Shown: positions 7,523 through 17,201, numbered from the stretch's first letter. The stretch: 64,000 nt of DNA from Humibacter sp. RRB41 (GCF_022761015.1 NZ_JAKWJQ010000004.1:310001-374000); one strand, 5' to 3'. Notes: generated by a model from the sequence alone, not told the origin. Numbers and translations are program-made.

Positions 7523-9436
7523 ATGGCACCGGAGAACAACACCCCAGTACTGCAGGTGACCGATCTGAGCGTCGACTTCGCCGTCGACAACTTCTGGGTT
7601 CCAGCGGTCAAGAAGCTCAACTACGCGATCAAGCGCGGCGAGGTCATGGCGCTCGTCGGCGAGTCCGGCTCCGGCAAGTCCGTGAGTTCGATGTCGGTGC
7701 TCGACCTGCTGCCGCGCAACAGTCGGGTCAGCGGCTCGATCAAGCTGAACGGCCGAGAGCTGCGCGGACTCAACTCCGCGCAGATGCGCGGCATCCGCGG
7801 CAAGGACATCGCGGTCATCTTCCAGGAACCGATGACGGCGCTGAACCCGGTGCTCACCGTCGGCTTCCAGATCGTGGAGACCCTGCGCATCCACTACGGA
7901 ATCTCGCCGCACGAGGCGAAGGACCGCGCGATCGAACTGCTGCGCCTGGTGGAGCTGCCAGACCCTGCGAAGGCCTTCAACTCCTACCCGCACCAGCTCT
8001 CAGGCGGACAGCGGCAGCGCGCCATGATCGCGCAGTCGATCTCGTGCGATCCCGGCCTCCTGATCGCCGATGAGCCGACGACGGCTCTGGATGTCACGGT
8101 GCAGGCCGAGATTCTCGACCTGATCCGCAACCTGAGCGACAAGCTCGACTCCGCGGTGCTGCTGATCACCCACGACATGGGCGTGGTCGCGGATCTCGCC
8201 GACCACGTGGCGGTCATGCGCAAGGGCGAGGTCGTCGAGGCGGGGCCGACGCTGCAGATCTTCCGTGAGCCGCAGCATCCGTACACCAAGGCGCTTCTGG
8301 ATGCCGTCCCCCACCTCGGGCAGGGAGCAGACGGCGAGGAGATCGACGTCACCGTCGCGCTCGCCGCGGCGGCACTCGACGAGGCGGACACTCCGACCGG
8401 CCTGCTCGAGCAGATCGAGGTGAACGAGCGGGCGCTCGTGGAGGCCCAGCAGGTCGCAGAGCAGAGCGAGCAGGGCGAGGCGGTGCTCCAATTCGAGAAC
8501 GTCGTCATCGAATACCCGGGCCACGGTCGCGTGAAGGCGTTCCGCGCCATCGACGGCGTCGACCTGACGGTGCACAAGGGCGAAGTCATGGGGCTGGTGG
8601 GGGAGTCGGGCTCAGGCAAGACGACCCTCGGCCGTGCCGCGATCGGACTTCTGCCGGTGACCTCCGGTGTGCTCAACGTGACGGGTGTCGACCTCTCGGA
8701 GTGGAACCGCAAGCGCGTGCGCCAGGTGCACAAGAACGCCGGCATCGTGTTCCAGGACCCCGCGTCGTCGCTGAACCCGCGCATGACCATCGCGCAGTCG
8801 ATCGGCGAGCCCCTGCTCTTGGCGAACGGAATCAAGGGAAGGGCGCTGGACAAGGAGGTCTCCGATCTGCTCGACAGCGTCGAGCTGCCGAAGTCGTACA
8901 TGACCCGTTACCCGCATGAGCTCTCCGGTGGTCAGAAGCAGCGCGTCGGCATTGCCCGCGCACTCTCGCTCCACCCCGACCTGCTCATCGCAGACGAGCC
9001 GACCTCCGCCCTCGACGTGTCGGTGCAGGCGACAGTGCTCGAGCTGATCAAGAACCTGCAGCGCGAATTCCAGTTCGCCTGCCTCTTCATCACGCACGAC
9101 CTCGCGGTCATCGACGTGCTCGCCGACCGCATCGCCGTGATGCACCTCGGGCGGCTCGCCGAGGTCGGCACGCGCGACGAGATCCTGCGCAACCCGCAGG
9201 ACCCGTACACGCAGCGGCTCATCGCCGCCGTGCCGCTGCCGGATCCGGAGATCCAGCGCGAGCGTCGCGAGATTCGGGCGCGCATCCTGGCCGCCGGCAG
9301 CGACGAGTACAACGACCCTTCGCTGCACCGGGCGTCTGGCGAGTACGCGGAACCCGAGCACTACGCGGCAGCGGAAGACTTCGACGAAGGCCGCGAGGAT
9401 CCGTCGCGCGGAAACGACGGACGACCCACCGACTGA
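7523..9436 (+). CDS. Fused dipeptide ABC transporter ATPase (DppD-DppF type), 637 aa
   Basis: Energy-coupling subunit with two complete nucleotide-binding domains in one chain. Domain 1 has Walker A GESGSGKS (residues 46-53), signature LSGGQRQRAMIAQS and Walker B LLIADEPTTALD. Domain 2 has Walker A GESGSGKT (about 360), signature LSGGQKQRVGIARAL and LLIADEPTSALD. Each domain ends in the oligopeptide-transporter C-terminal region (HPYTKALLDAVPHL; DPYTQRLIAAVPLP). Fusion of the two ATPases is common in actinobacteria. A disordered acidic tail ends the protein. The start ATG has AGAAGGGG upstream. It completes the importer begun at 2160 despite the intervening reverse gene, and probably needs its own promoter in 7440-7522. 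Confidence 0.92.
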   Translation: MAPENNTPVLQVTDLSVDFAVDNFWVPAVKKLNYAIKRGEVMALVGESGSGKSVSSMSVLDLLPRNSRVSGSIKLNGRELRGLNSAQMRGIRGKDIAVIFQEPMTALNPVLTVGFQIVETLRIHYGISPHEAKDRAIELLRLVELPDPAKAFNSYPHQLSGGQRQRAMIAQSISCDPGLLIADEPTTALDVTVQAEILDLIRNLSDKLDSAVLLITHDMGVVADLADHVAVMRKGEVVEAGPTLQIFREPQHPYTKALLDAVPHLGQGADGEEIDVTVALAAAALDEADTPTGLLEQIEVNERALVEAQQVAEQSEQGEAVLQFENVVIEYPGHGRVKAFRAIDGVDLTVHKGEVMGLVGESGSGKTTLGRAAIGLLPVTSGVLNVTGVDLSEWNRKRVRQVHKNAGIVFQDPASSLNPRMTIAQSIGEPLLLANGIKGRALDKEVSDLLDSVELPKSYMTRYPHELSGGQKQRVGIARALSLHPDLLIADEPTSALDVSVQATVLELIKNLQREFQFACLFITHDLAVIDVLADRIAVMHLGRLAEVGTRDEILRNPQDPYTQRLIAAVPLPDPEIQRERREIRARILAAGSDEYNDPSLHRASGEYAEPEHYAAAEDFDEGREDPSRGNDGRPTD

Positions 9437-9466
9437 TCGGCGCCGTACAAGCGGTCCGATTCGCTC

Positions 9467-9499
9467 GGCGGCTGCACACCCTCACGGTGTGCGGCCGCC
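9467..9499 (+). terminator. Hairpin after the fused ATPase gene
   Basis: Fourteen-base arms (9467-9480 and 9486-9499) pair with a single G-U position around a five-base loop. Thirty bases after the stop codon, it is a likely transcription end for the importer genes. No T-run follows, as is usual in this genome type. Confidence 0.6.
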
Positions 9500-9552
9500 G
9501 CTGCGCGTGCCGGCTGGCGCGACGTTCAGGCATCCTCCGGTAAGCTAGTGCG

Positions 9553-9569
9553 GGCGGGTTCTTCCCGCC
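9553..9569 (+). promoter_or_regulatory. Small hairpin in the typA leader
   Basis: GGCGGG and CCCGCC flank a five-base loop and are followed by TTT. A TANNNT element (TAAGCT, 9541-9546) lies just before it, so the hairpin would start about at the 5' end of a leader of roughly 110 bases. No good -35 was found. It may be an RNA-stability or attenuation element, or the end of a small transcript; this is inference. Confidence 0.3.
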
Positions 9570-9666
9570 TTTCGCCGTGCCCGCAATCCACTGAAGCGAG
9601 CGCCCGGCTTCCATCGCCCGCGTCGTAGCGGGTGGACTCACTTTCTTCCATTTCGAGGACTCCGCC

Positions 9667-11589
9667 ATGGCCATCCGCTCCCGCAATGATCTGCGCAATG
9701 TCGCGATCGTCGCCCACGTCGACCACGGCAAGACGACGCTCGTCGACGCCATGCTGAACCAGACCCACTCGTTCTCCGAGCATGCGCACGTCGAAGAGCG
9801 TGCCATGGACTCGAACGAGCTCGAGCGTGAGAAGGGCATCACGATCCTCGCCAAGAACACGGCGATCTCGTACAACGGCAAGCACGCGGCAGAGCACGGC
9901 AAGGGCAACCCGGTGACGATCAACGTCATCGACACGCCAGGCCACGCCGACTTCGGCGGCGAGGTGGAGCGCGGTCTGTCGATGGTCGACGGTGTCGTGC
10001 TGCTGGTGGATGCCAGCGAGGGTCCGCTGCCCCAGACCCGGTTCGTGCTGCGCAAGGCGCTCGAGGCGAAGCTGCCCGTGATCCTCGCCGTGAACAAGAC
10101 GGACCGCCCGGATGCCCGCATCCAGGAGGTCGTGCACGAGAGCCAGGACCTGCTGCTCGGCCTGGCCTCCGACCTCTCCGACGATGTGCCGGATCTCGAC
10201 CTCGATGCGATTCTCGACGTTCCCGTCGTCTATGCCTCCGGCAAGGCCGGGCGGGCATCCGCGAACGAGCCGGCGAACGGCGAACTGCCGGACAGCACCG
10301 ACCTGGAGCCGCTGTTCGACGCGATCCTCACGCACATCCCCGCTCCGACGTATGACGACGAAGCGCCGCTCCAAGCGCACGTGACCAACCTCGATGCATC
10401 GCCGTTCCTCGGCCGCCTCGCGCTGCTCCGCGTCTTCAACGGCACGATCAAGAAGGGCGAGACCGTGGCCTGGGTGCGCCACGACGGCGACGTGCACAAC
10501 GTGCGGGTCACCGAGCTCATGATCACCAAGGCTCTCGACCGCTACCCGGCCGAGAGCGCGGGCCCCGGCGACATCGTCGCCGTCGCCGGCTTCGCCGACA
10601 TCATGATCGGCGACACGCTGGCCGATCCCGAGGACATCCGACCCCTTCCCGCGATCCACGTCGACGAGCCCGCGATCTCCATGACGATCGGAACGAACAC
10701 CTCGCCGCTCGTCGGCAAGGTGAAGGGTCACAGGCTCACGGCGCGCATGGTCAAGGACCGGCTCGACCGCGAACTCGTCGGCAACGTCTCGTTGCGCGTG
10801 CTCGACATCGGGCGCCCGGATGCCTGGGAGGTGCAGGGACGCGGAGAACTCGCCCTCGCCATCCTGGTGGAGCAGATGCGCCGTGAGGGCTTCGAGCTGA
10901 CCGTCGGAAAGCCTCAGGTGGTCACCAAGCGCGTCGACGGCAAGGTGCACGAGCCGTACGAACACCTCACGATCGACGCGCCGGAGGAGTACCTCGGTGC
11001 GATCACCCAGCTGCTCGCCGCTCGCAAGGGACGCATGGACAACATGTCGAACCACGGAACGGGCTGGGTGCGCATGGAGTTCATCGTGCCGTCTCGCGGG
11101 CTCATCGGATTCCGCACCGAGTTCCTCACCATCACGCGCGGCACCGGCATCTCGAACGGCATCTCCCACGGTTACGGCGAATGGGCGGGCCAGATCGTCA
11201 CGCGTAGCAACGGTTCCATCGTCGCCGACCGCGCCGGCGTGGTCACCCCCTTCGCGATCATCGCTCTGCAGGAGCGCATGACGTTCTTCGTGAACCCGAC
11301 CGAAGAGGTCTACGAGGGCATGGTCATCGGCGAGAACTCGCGTGCCGACGACATGGACGTCAACATCACCAAGGAGAAGAAGCTCACCAACATGCGGCAG
11401 TCGACCGCCGACAACTTCGAGTCGATGACGCCGTCGCGGCAGCTGACCTTGGAGGAGTGCCTCGAGTTCGCCCGTGAAGACGAGTGCGTCGAAGTGACGC
11501 CCGAGATCGTGCGCATTCGCAAGGTGATCCTCGACCAGCAGACCCGTGGACGTCAGACCGCCCGTCTGAAGCGCGAGACTCTGGCCTGA
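9667..11589 (+). CDS. typA: Ribosome-associated GTPase TypA/BipA, 640 aa
   Basis: Translational GTPase that acts on the ribosome, important for 50S assembly and growth at low temperature or under stress in other bacteria. All G motifs are present: [10 protein letters not shown] (G1, near residue 15), the REKGITI switch, [14 protein letters not shown] (G3), NKTDRP (G4) and SGKAG (G5). They are followed by the EF-G-like domains III and V and the BipA-specific C-terminal domain ([17 protein letters not shown]). The length is that of the family. The ATG start has GAGGA seven bases upstream. It is a single-gene unit between two terminator-like regions. Confidence 0.96.
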   Translation: MAIRSRNDLRNVAIVAHVDHGKTTLVDAMLNQTHSFSEHAHVEERAMDSNELEREKGITILAKNTAISYNGKHAAEHGKGNPVTINVIDTPGHADFGGEVERGLSMVDGVVLLVDASEGPLPQTRFVLRKALEAKLPVILAVNKTDRPDARIQEVVHESQDLLLGLASDLSDDVPDLDLDAILDVPVVYASGKAGRASANEPANGELPDSTDLEPLFDAILTHIPAPTYDDEAPLQAHVTNLDASPFLGRLALLRVFNGTIKKGETVAWVRHDGDVHNVRVTELMITKALDRYPAESAGPGDIVAVAGFADIMIGDTLADPEDIRPLPAIHVDEPAISMTIGTNTSPLVGKVKGHRLTARMVKDRLDRELVGNVSLRVLDIGRPDAWEVQGRGELALAILVEQMRREGFELTVGKPQVVTKRVDGKVHEPYEHLTIDAPEEYLGAITQLLAARKGRMDNMSNHGTGWVRMEFIVPSRGLIGFRTEFLTITRGTGISNGISHGYGEWAGQIVTRSNGSIVADRAGVVTPFAIIALQERMTFFVNPTEEVYEGMVIGENSRADDMDVNITKEKKLTNMRQSTADNFESMTPSRQLTLEECLEFAREDECVEVTPEIVRIRKVILDQQTRGRQTARLKRETLA

Positions 11590-11646
11590 GCGCCCTGGCG
11601 GTCCCTGCGGGGTTCTCCGAGACGTTCTCTTGCCTGAGAAAAGGTT

Positions 11647-11665
11647 GAGATTTCCTTAGAATCTC
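11647..11665. promoter_or_regulatory. Small inverted repeat upstream of the lipoprotein gene
   Basis: GAGATT and AATCTC flank seven bases that include TTAG. The surrounding 40 bases are unusually A+T-rich for this DNA and probably hold the promoter of the following lipoprotein gene. No unambiguous -35/-10 pair could be assigned. Confidence 0.3.
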
Positions 11666-11756
11666 TGATGACAGGAGCGCCGGAAGGCGTTACCTTACGG
11701 ATGTCGGTCCCGTCGACGACGTCCGGGCCCGGCTCTTCGATCATCGGGAGTCCATC

Positions 11757-12200
11757 ATGACCAGAGTCCGACGCGCCGCGGTCGCCGTTCCGCTGGTACT
11801 CGCCCTCGCGTTCGGTTCGGCCGCGGCTCTGACCGGTTGCAGCGTGCAGGGGATCGTCAAGAACGTGACGCACGGACACGTCGATCTGGGCGGCAAGTCC
11901 GTGCCGTCCGACTTCCCCAAGGAGGTGCCCCTCGCGAAGGGCGAAGTGATCTACGGGGCATCCGTCGGCTCGTCGAACGAGAAGGTCTGGAACGTCACGG
12001 TGAAGGTGATGGGAGCCGATGCAGGTGACGCGATCGGCGATCAGCTCGCCGGGGCGGGCTTCACGCGTGGGATGAACAGCAAGACCGATACCGGGGCGAC
12101 GGCGTCGTTCACGAAGGAGCCGTATTCGGTGCTCGTCGTCGTCGCCAAGGACAACCACAAGGGCTGGGTCGCGAATTACACGGTCACGCAGAAGAAGTAG
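11757..12200 (+). CDS. Small secreted lipoprotein of unknown function, 147 aa
   Basis: The signal peptide MTRVRRAAVAV...AAALTGC ends in a lipobox, with the lipidated Cys near residue 28. The mature part has the pattern VPSDFPKEVPLAKGEVIYGASV, cut short by a WNVTVKV strand, then GDQLAGAGF. This pattern is found in small actinobacterial lipoproteins without assigned function. The start ATG follows GGGAG. It is transcribed alone, converging on the efe operon, whose last gene ends 16 bases away; no clear hairpin separates them. Confidence 0.75.
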   Translation: MTRVRRAAVAVPLVLALAFGSAAALTGCSVQGIVKNVTHGHVDLGGKSVPSDFPKEVPLAKGEVIYGASVGSSNEKVWNVTVKVMGADAGDAIGDQLAGAGFTRGMNSKTDTGATASFTKEPYSVLVVVAKDNHKGWVANYTVTQKK

Positions 12201-12215
12201 CCACACCGCACGCGG

Positions 12216-13496
12216 TCACGCGAAGAGCTTCTCCGCGATGAAGTGCCCGCTCTCGGGAGCGGGCGGCACCGCGAAGACCGCCGATCCGATGTGCGCGATG
12301 TACTCGTTCAGCCGGTCGTAGGAGCCGAGTCGTGTCTGCAGCGTGACGAAGTGCGCCGGATCGTTCATGTAGGCGATGAACATCAGCCCGGCATCCAGCT
12401 GACCGTATTGGTTGATGCCGTCGGTGTAGTTGTAGGAGCGGCGCAGAATCTTGACACCCTTGTTGTTCTCATGGGCGGCGAGAGCGATGTGGGCATTCGG
12501 TGCTATGGCGGGTTCGCCGTGTGCCATCTTGTGGAAGTTCGGGGCATCGAACTCCTTCGTGCCACTCAGCGGTGCTCCGTCGTCCTTGTGGCGCCCGAAC
12601 ACCGTCTGTTGGTCGCCGACAGCGTCGGCATCCCAGATCTCGATGTTCATCTGAATCTTGCGCGCTACCTGGTATGTGCCGCCCGACATCCATCCGGCAT
12701 CGTCGTTCAGCCAGACGAAATCCCGGAACTCATCGTCGGAGCGGATGTTGCGGGTGCCGTCCTTGAACCCCATCAGGTTTCGGGGCGTCGTCTGGTTCTG
12801 CCCTGCCGAGGCCCTGCCGAAGCCCATCACCGTCCACCTGGTGCTCACCGTGCCGCGCCCCATGCGCGCGAGGTCGCGAATGGCGTGGTACGCCACCTGC
12901 GGATCCTCCGCGCAGGCCTGCAGGCTGAGATCGCCGCCCGTGAGGCTCTTCTGCAGCGTGTCGCTCGGCAGAGCGGGCAGATGCTTCAGCAGGGACGGCT
13001 TCTTCGAGGCGAGACCGAACCGCTCGTCGAACACGTCCGGGCCGATGCCGAGGGTGACCGTGAGCGCATTCGGTCCGAGATCGACGGCCTCGCCGGTGTC
13101 CTGCCCGACGGCGCCGGGACGGCTCGGCTGCACCTGGCCGACCGGCTTGCCCTGCATGACCTGCGCGATTCCCGCCGACCAGCGTGCGAACAGCGACTCG
13201 AGGTCGGTCAGCGTGCTGCCGGGGTCGATGTCGAACGTCATGTACACGCAGTGGCGCTGCGGTTCCGTGCGGATGCCGGCCTGGTTCCCGCCTCCGTAGA
13301 ACGGATAGCTGAGGGATGCGTCGACGGAGTCGCCCTGGTCGTCGTGTGTCAGCGCCTGTGCGGCGAACGTGCCGCCCACGCCGGCGAGGGCGCCGACGGC
13401 CAAGCCGCCGGCACCCATCGCGAAGAGGCCGCGACGGCTCAGGTGCTCCCGCTGACGGGCATCCTTCGCGTCGTCCGGCCGAGACTCGTCTGTCAT
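12216..13496 (-). CDS. efeB: Deferrochelatase/Dyp-type haem peroxidase EfeB, 426 aa
   Basis: Last gene of the ferrous-iron uptake operon. A twin-arginine signal (LSRRGLFAMGAGGLAVGAL, residues about 20-40) directs the folded haem protein across the membrane. The Dyp hallmark GxxDG appears as GFKDGTRN, and the C-terminal haem-pocket region (GLMFIAYMNDP, RLNEYI) is intact. Length matches EfeB/YcdB. In this family EfeB oxidises Fe2+ or releases iron from haem in the exported compartment and passes iron to EfeO/EfeU. Its ATG overlaps the efeO stop as ATGA. Confidence 0.93.
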   Translation of the reverse strand: MTDESRPDDAKDARQREHLSRRGLFAMGAGGLAVGALAGVGGTFAAQALTHDDQGDSVDASLSYPFYGGGNQAGIRTEPQRHCVYMTFDIDPGSTLTDLESLFARWSAGIAQVMQGKPVGQVQPSRPGAVGQDTGEAVDLGPNALTVTLGIGPDVFDERFGLASKKPSLLKHLPALPSDTLQKSLTGGDLSLQACAEDPQVAYHAIRDLARMGRGTVSTRWTVMGFGRASAGQNQTTPRNLMGFKDGTRNIRSDDEFRDFVWLNDDAGWMSGGTYQVARKIQMNIEIWDADAVGDQQTVFGRHKDDGAPLSGTKEFDAPNFHKMAHGEPAIAPNAHIALAAHENNKGVKILRRSYNYTDGINQYGQLDAGLMFIAYMNDPAHFVTLQTRLGSYDRLNEYIAHIGSAVFAVPPAPESGHFIAEKLFA

Positions 13497-14716
13497 TGAG
13501 CGGTTGCGACCTTCTCGGCGAGGCGCGACAGGGGATCCTGCAGCGCCTGCACCGCCTGGCTCAGCTTGTTCGCATCGCTCGCCTTGAGCGCCGGCGTGTA
13601 GGTGACGTAACCGCCGATCGCCGAGGGGTCGCGGTAGGTGTCGAGCAGTGCGTTCACCTTGTCGTACTGCGTGCTGATCTGCTTGGTCAGCGTCGCGTCG
13701 ATCTTGGTCAGACCGGGCTTGAGGTATTCGAAGGCCTGCTGCGAGCCCTCGACGTTGGCCGCGAAGTCGACGAGGTCGATGTGGCTGAACGCCTCTTCCT
13801 CGCCCTTGATCTTCTCCGACTGCACCTCTTCGAGGAGGCCTGCTGCGCCGTTGGCGAGGTCCTCCGGCTTGTAGTTCAGCTTCTTGGCGAGCCCGGCGAG
13901 AGTCGTGACGTTGGTCTGCAGCTCGGTGGCCAGCTGTTTCGTGCCGTCAGTGATGGCGTTCGCCTGGAACAGATCGCGTTCGATGGCGTGGAAGCCGTGC
14001 CAGCCCACTGAATCGTCGAGGTTCGACGCGCGCATGTCGATCAGGTAGTCGAGGTTGCCGGCGTTGTCGTTCGGTTTCGTGCCGGGCAGCACGAAACCGT
14101 CGACGTCGGACTCGATGCGCTCGTAGAACGGACGCGCCTGGCCGTACGCCTTCTTCGCCGCCGCGACGTCACCGGAGTCGATGGCAGCTTTCAACGTGCC
14201 GACGCCCTGCACCAGGCCGACGATCTGGTCGTCGACGTAGCCGGCGTATTGCTTCGAGCCGTCGTTCAGCAGGGTCTGCACGCTGCCGGTCTTGGGAGCG
14301 GCGGCCTTTCCTGTGACGGTGAAGGTCTGGTTCTCTTCGCCAGCGCCGGGGCAGTACACGGTGTACTTTCCGCCGCCGAGGGTGAGCGTGAAGCTCACCG
14401 GCTTGAGGCCGGGCGCGAGATTCTCTTTCTCGCCGATGATGCGCTGGTCGCTCTGCAGCTCCACCTCGGTGATCCCGGTCGCGCTCTTGTTCTCGACGGT
14501 GAAGGTGATCGGGCCGGCGGCGGCCGACGGGTGATCGATGGCGCAGACATCCTTCGATCCGTCGTTCGTCATGGTGATCTTCACCTGCGCGGCGCCCGAG
14601 GTGGATTGCTTCGCTGCTCCGGCGTCACTCGCGCATCCGGCGAGAAGGAGTGCGACGCTCAGGATTGTCGCTGCGGTCGCTGCGCCCGAAAGGCGCCTGC
14701 GGCTACTTGGCTGCAT
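13493..14716 (-). CDS. efeO: Iron uptake lipoprotein EfeO (cupredoxin-like + M75 domain), 407 aa
   Basis: Periplasm-side iron-binding component. A lipoprotein signal ends in LLLAGC (Cys28). An N-terminal cupredoxin-like domain (about residues 43-135, with CAIDHP and YTVYCPG) is followed by an alpha-helical M75/EfeM domain carrying the HxxE signature in GWHGFHAIERDLF. Translation is coupled on both sides: the start lies inside the 3' end of efeU (14-base overlap) and the stop overlaps the efeB start. It should receive and deliver Fe2+/Fe3+ to the permease. Confidence 0.93.
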   Translation of the reverse strand: MQPSSRRRLSGAATAATILSVALLLAGCASDAGAAKQSTSGAAQVKITMTNDGSKDVCAIDHPSAAAGPITFTVENKSATGITEVELQSDQRIIGEKENLAPGLKPVSFTLTLGGGKYTVYCPGAGEENQTFTVTGKAAAPKTGSVQTLLNDGSKQYAGYVDDQIVGLVQGVGTLKAAIDSGDVAAAKKAYGQARPFYERIESDVDGFVLPGTKPNDNAGNLDYLIDMRASNLDDSVGWHGFHAIERDLFQANAITDGTKQLATELQTNVTTLAGLAKKLNYKPEDLANGAAGLLEEVQSEKIKGEEEAFSHIDLVDFAANVEGSQQAFEYLKPGLTKIDATLTKQISTQYDKVNALLDTYRDPSAIGGYVTYTPALKASDANKLSQAVQALQDPLSRLAEKVATAQ

Positions 14717-16316
14717 AGGTTGTGCTCCTGGTGGGGGTCGAAGACGTCGTGGAATCGGCGACGTCGGCGGTTGCCGGGGCGGGCGGAGTGGCGACCGGCT
14801 GTGCGGTCGAAATCGAGGAGTTCAGTGCGCGGCGGGCGCGCAGTGCGCGCACCGCGAGCGCGATGGCGGCGATCGCGAAGACCAGCGGGAGCCACAGCTT
14901 CCACAGCATCGCTTCGCCGGCGGATGTCTGTGCCGCCGCGATCGCGTCGCTCACGTCGGCGACGTGTGCGGCTTTCACGGACCACGCGGCCTGTGCGTCG
15001 GGCACGGCGAACGCACGGGGCCCGTTGAGGCCGCCGGCGGAGACGGTGACGACCGTGCGAACGCGGCTTGAGGCATCCACGAGTCCGTCGCCGTGACTGT
15101 AGGCGGTGACGCGCGAGGTGCTGGTCCACGTCGTCGTGTACGGACCGGGTGCGTGCGTCGGGTCGATGCCGACGGGGATGCGGCCGCCCGTGAGTTCGAC
15201 CAGCTCATCGAGGGTGAGCGACGAGGGGCGGTCCGCCGGATGCGCAGTCACCGTGGTGCTCCAGACGCGGTCGGCGCCGGAATTCGTCGTGCTCGACGAA
15301 CCGCCGAACCGGTAATCGGCGGCGGCACCGCCGGTGACAGAGAGCTTCGCTGCCGTACCGGTAGAGGCGAAGGTCGCAGTGCCACCGTTGCTCAGCGGAG
15401 CCGATGCAGGCGCCGTGTAACCGGAGCCTGCGGGGACGGCGAGTGCGAGCACGATGGCGGCGACAGCGAGGGCGCCAGCTGCTCCCAGCATCGCCTTCGG
15501 AACGGCGGCGCCGGTCGGACGGAGTCGCTTCGGCCAGACGGTGATCGCGAGCAGTGGCACGACGTAGAGCAGCCAGCCGAGAACCTCGATCACGCGCGGG
15601 TCGGCGGGGATGCCGAGGACACCGGTGATCAACGCCGCTTGCACGGAGCCGATCGGTGCCAACCACGAGAGGTCGATGGTCGGCTGCTGGCCGATCGAGA
15701 TCCACCCGGCTTCGTGCGCCGTGCGCAGCGTGGTCACCACGAGGCCGCCGGCCACGAAAATCAGGAAGTACCCGGTGATTGTGAAGAACCTGGAGAGGTT
15801 GAGCTTGACCCCGCCCGTGTAGAGGCCGATCCCGATCCCGATCGCGAGGCCGATTCCGATCACCGCGCCGAGCGCCGCAGCACCCGCGCTGGTCGACGCC
15901 TGGAATGTGGCCAGCAAAAAGACGGAGGTCTCGAACCCCTCTTTCAGCACGGCGAGGAATGCCATGCCGGCCAGTGCCCAGGTGGTTCCGCTCCCGAGGG
16001 CGGCTGCCGCCTCGCGCTCCAGTTCCTTCTTCAAACCACGCGAGTTCTTCTTCATCCAGAGGATCATGGTGGTGACGAAGACGACGGCGACGACGCCGAT
16101 GATGGACTCCATGCCCTCCTGGGCTGCCTGGGGGAGGCCGGCTTCGATCGCCTGGAGGGTGAACCCGATCGCGACGCTGAGGGCGAGTGCGACGCCGACG
16201 CCGAGCCACATCGGCTTCAGGGATGCGCCGTTGCGCTTCAGGAACGCGGCGATGATGCCGACGATCAGCGCCGCCTCGAGCCCTTCGCGAAGGCCGATGA
16301 CGAGGGTTGCGAGCAC
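14703..16316 (-). CDS. efeU: Iron permease EfeU (FTR1 family) with extracellular extension, 537 aa
   Basis: First gene of the operon. Seven membrane segments lie in residues 1-285, and an extra region of about 180 residues outside the membrane is followed by a last helix near the C-terminus (LWLPLVFAIAAIALAVRAL). The first REXXE iron site is REGLE (residues 10-14); the second is KEGFE, with Lys for Arg. The C-terminal extension is typical of actinobacterial EfeU rather than the 276-residue E. coli form. The start is GTG with GAAGG eight bases before it. An IdeR/DtxR-type box lies about 30 bases upstream, predicting repression by iron. Confidence 0.92.
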   Translation of the reverse strand: MLATLVIGLREGLEAALIVGIIAAFLKRNGASLKPMWLGVGVALALSVAIGFTLQAIEAGLPQAAQEGMESIIGVVAVVFVTTMILWMKKNSRGLKKELEREAAAALGSGTTWALAGMAFLAVLKEGFETSVFLLATFQASTSAGAAALGAVIGIGLAIGIGIGLYTGGVKLNLSRFFTITGYFLIFVAGGLVVTTLRTAHEAGWISIGQQPTIDLSWLAPIGSVQAALITGVLGIPADPRVIEVLGWLLYVVPLLAITVWPKRLRPTGAAVPKAMLGAAGALAVAAIVLALAVPAGSGYTAPASAPLSNGGTATFASTGTAAKLSVTGGAAADYRFGGSSSTTNSGADRVWSTTVTAHPADRPSSLTLDELVELTGGRIPVGIDPTHAPGPYTTTWTSTSRVTAYSHGDGLVDASSRVRTVVTVSAGGLNGPRAFAVPDAQAAWSVKAAHVADVSDAIAAAQTSAGEAMLWKLWLPLVFAIAAIALAVRALRARRALNSSISTAQPVATPPAPATADVADSTTSSTPTRSTTYAAK

Positions 16317-16347
16317 AGCGGAGCCTTCGTGAGGATGTCGGGTGGAT

Positions 16348-16366
16348 TTCGGTAAGGCTTACCTTA
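16348..16366 (-). promoter_or_regulatory. IdeR/DtxR-type iron box of the efe operon
   Basis: Read towards efeU, the 19 bases TAAGGTAAGCCTTACCGAA match the degenerate DtxR/IdeR consensus TWAGGTWAGSCTWACCTWA at every position but one (G at position 17). The core GGTAAG/CTTACC is a perfect palindrome. It lies between efeU and the divergent small membrane-protein gene, 31 bases before the efeU start. The site is seen in the sequence; iron-dependent repression follows from knowledge of the family. Confidence 0.85.
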
Positions 16367-16464
16367 CCTAGATCGAGATTAGCCGCCATCCGCTCGACTG
16401 TCCACCTGCGCACCGGAGCTCCAAGGGTCCGCTCAGCGGGCCGCGACCGCGGCGCCCGCGCACT

Positions 16465-16470
16465 TAGGAT
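16465..16470 (+). promoter_or_regulatory. -10 element of a probable leaderless transcript
   Basis: TAGGAT lies exactly six bases before the ATG at 16477, so transcription would begin at or next to the start codon. No ribosome-binding site is present, which agrees with a leaderless mRNA. Confidence 0.6.
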
Positions 16471-16476
16471 GAGCGC

Positions 16477-16833
16477 ATGCTGGTCAGAGTGCTCGTCGCC
16501 GTGTTGCTGCTGGTTGCCGGCATCATCTTCGGCACGTTGGGCACGATGGTGCACAGCGCGACCATCGGAACCCTCGCGCTCCCGTGGGGCGTCGTCGTCG
16601 CGCTGGCGGCGCTCGGTTGCCTGCTCGCGGGCATCCGTCTGCTCTCCGGGGGGCGGCTGAACGCGGCCTGCGCCGGATTGGGCGCACTCGTGGCGATCGG
16701 TGTGCTCTCCCAGAGGAGCTTCGGAGGATCGGTGCTCATCACGAACAGCACGCTCGGCTGGGTCTGGATCGGCGGCGCAGTCGTCGTCTCGTTGCTCGTC
16801 GTCGGTTGGCCCGGGCGCCGCGTCATAGACTGA
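16477..16833 (+). CDS. Small four-helix membrane protein (DUF6113-like), 118 aa
   Basis: Nearly the whole chain is hydrophobic: four helices at about residues 4-24, 30-54, 60-80 and 90-110, with short polar turns. A small membrane protein directly upstream of the 7Fe ferredoxin gene is a recurrent actinobacterial arrangement, and the sequence resembles the DUF6113 group; I cannot verify that assignment. It is probably co-transcribed with fdxA, which begins 39 bases after its stop. The function is unknown. A leaderless start is likely. Confidence 0.7.
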   Translation: MLVRVLVAVLLLVAGIIFGTLGTMVHSATIGTLALPWGVVVALAALGCLLAGIRLLSGGRLNAACAGLGALVAIGVLSQRSFGGSVLITNSTLGWVWIGGAVVVSLLVVGWPGRRVID

Positions 16834-16871
16834 CTAGGCGCTTTCGCGAGCTCGAAGGGAGCCAGCCGACC

Positions 16872-17192
16872 GTGACGTACGTCATCGCTTTGCCGTGTGT
16901 GGATGTCAAGGACAGGGCCTGTGTCGATGAATGCCCCGTCGACTGCATCTACGAGGGTGAACGGTCGTTGTACATCCACCCCGACGAATGCGTGGATTGC
17001 GGAGCCTGCGAGCCGGTGTGCCCGGTCGAGGCGATCTACTACGAAGACGATCTGCCCGAGGTGTGGAGCGACTACTACCGGGCGAACGTCGAGTTCTTCG
17101 ACGACCTCGGCTCGCCTGGCGGTGCGGCCAAGGTGGGCGTCATCGCGAAGGATCACCCGCTGATCGCGGCGCTGCCCCCGCAGAACCACTAG
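16872..17192 (+). CDS. fdxA: Seven-iron ferredoxin, 106 aa
   Basis: Soluble electron carrier with one [3Fe-4S] and one [4Fe-4S] cluster. The cysteine spacing C9-x7-C17-x3-C21-x3-C25 and C40-x2-C43-x2-C46-x3-C50 is that of Azotobacter FdI. By analogy C9, C17 and C50 hold the three-iron cluster, C21, C40, C43 and C46 the four-iron cluster, and C25 is free. The remaining half is the acidic C-terminal extension usual in actinobacterial FdxA/FdxC. The start is GTG with AAGGGA upstream. It is followed nine bases later by dapC, the same order as in mycobacteria. Confidence 0.95.
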   Translation: MTYVIALPCVDVKDRACVDECPVDCIYEGERSLYIHPDECVDCGACEPVCPVEAIYYEDDLPEVWSDYYRANVEFFDDLGSPGGAAKVGVIAKDHPLIAALPPQNH

Positions 17193-17201
17193 GGGCATCA
17201 G

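Noticed and set aside
9526-11169. A 547-codon lower-strand frame opposite typA.
   Set aside because: Antisense shadow of a fully recognisable GTPase; composition His/Asp/Arg-rich without domains.
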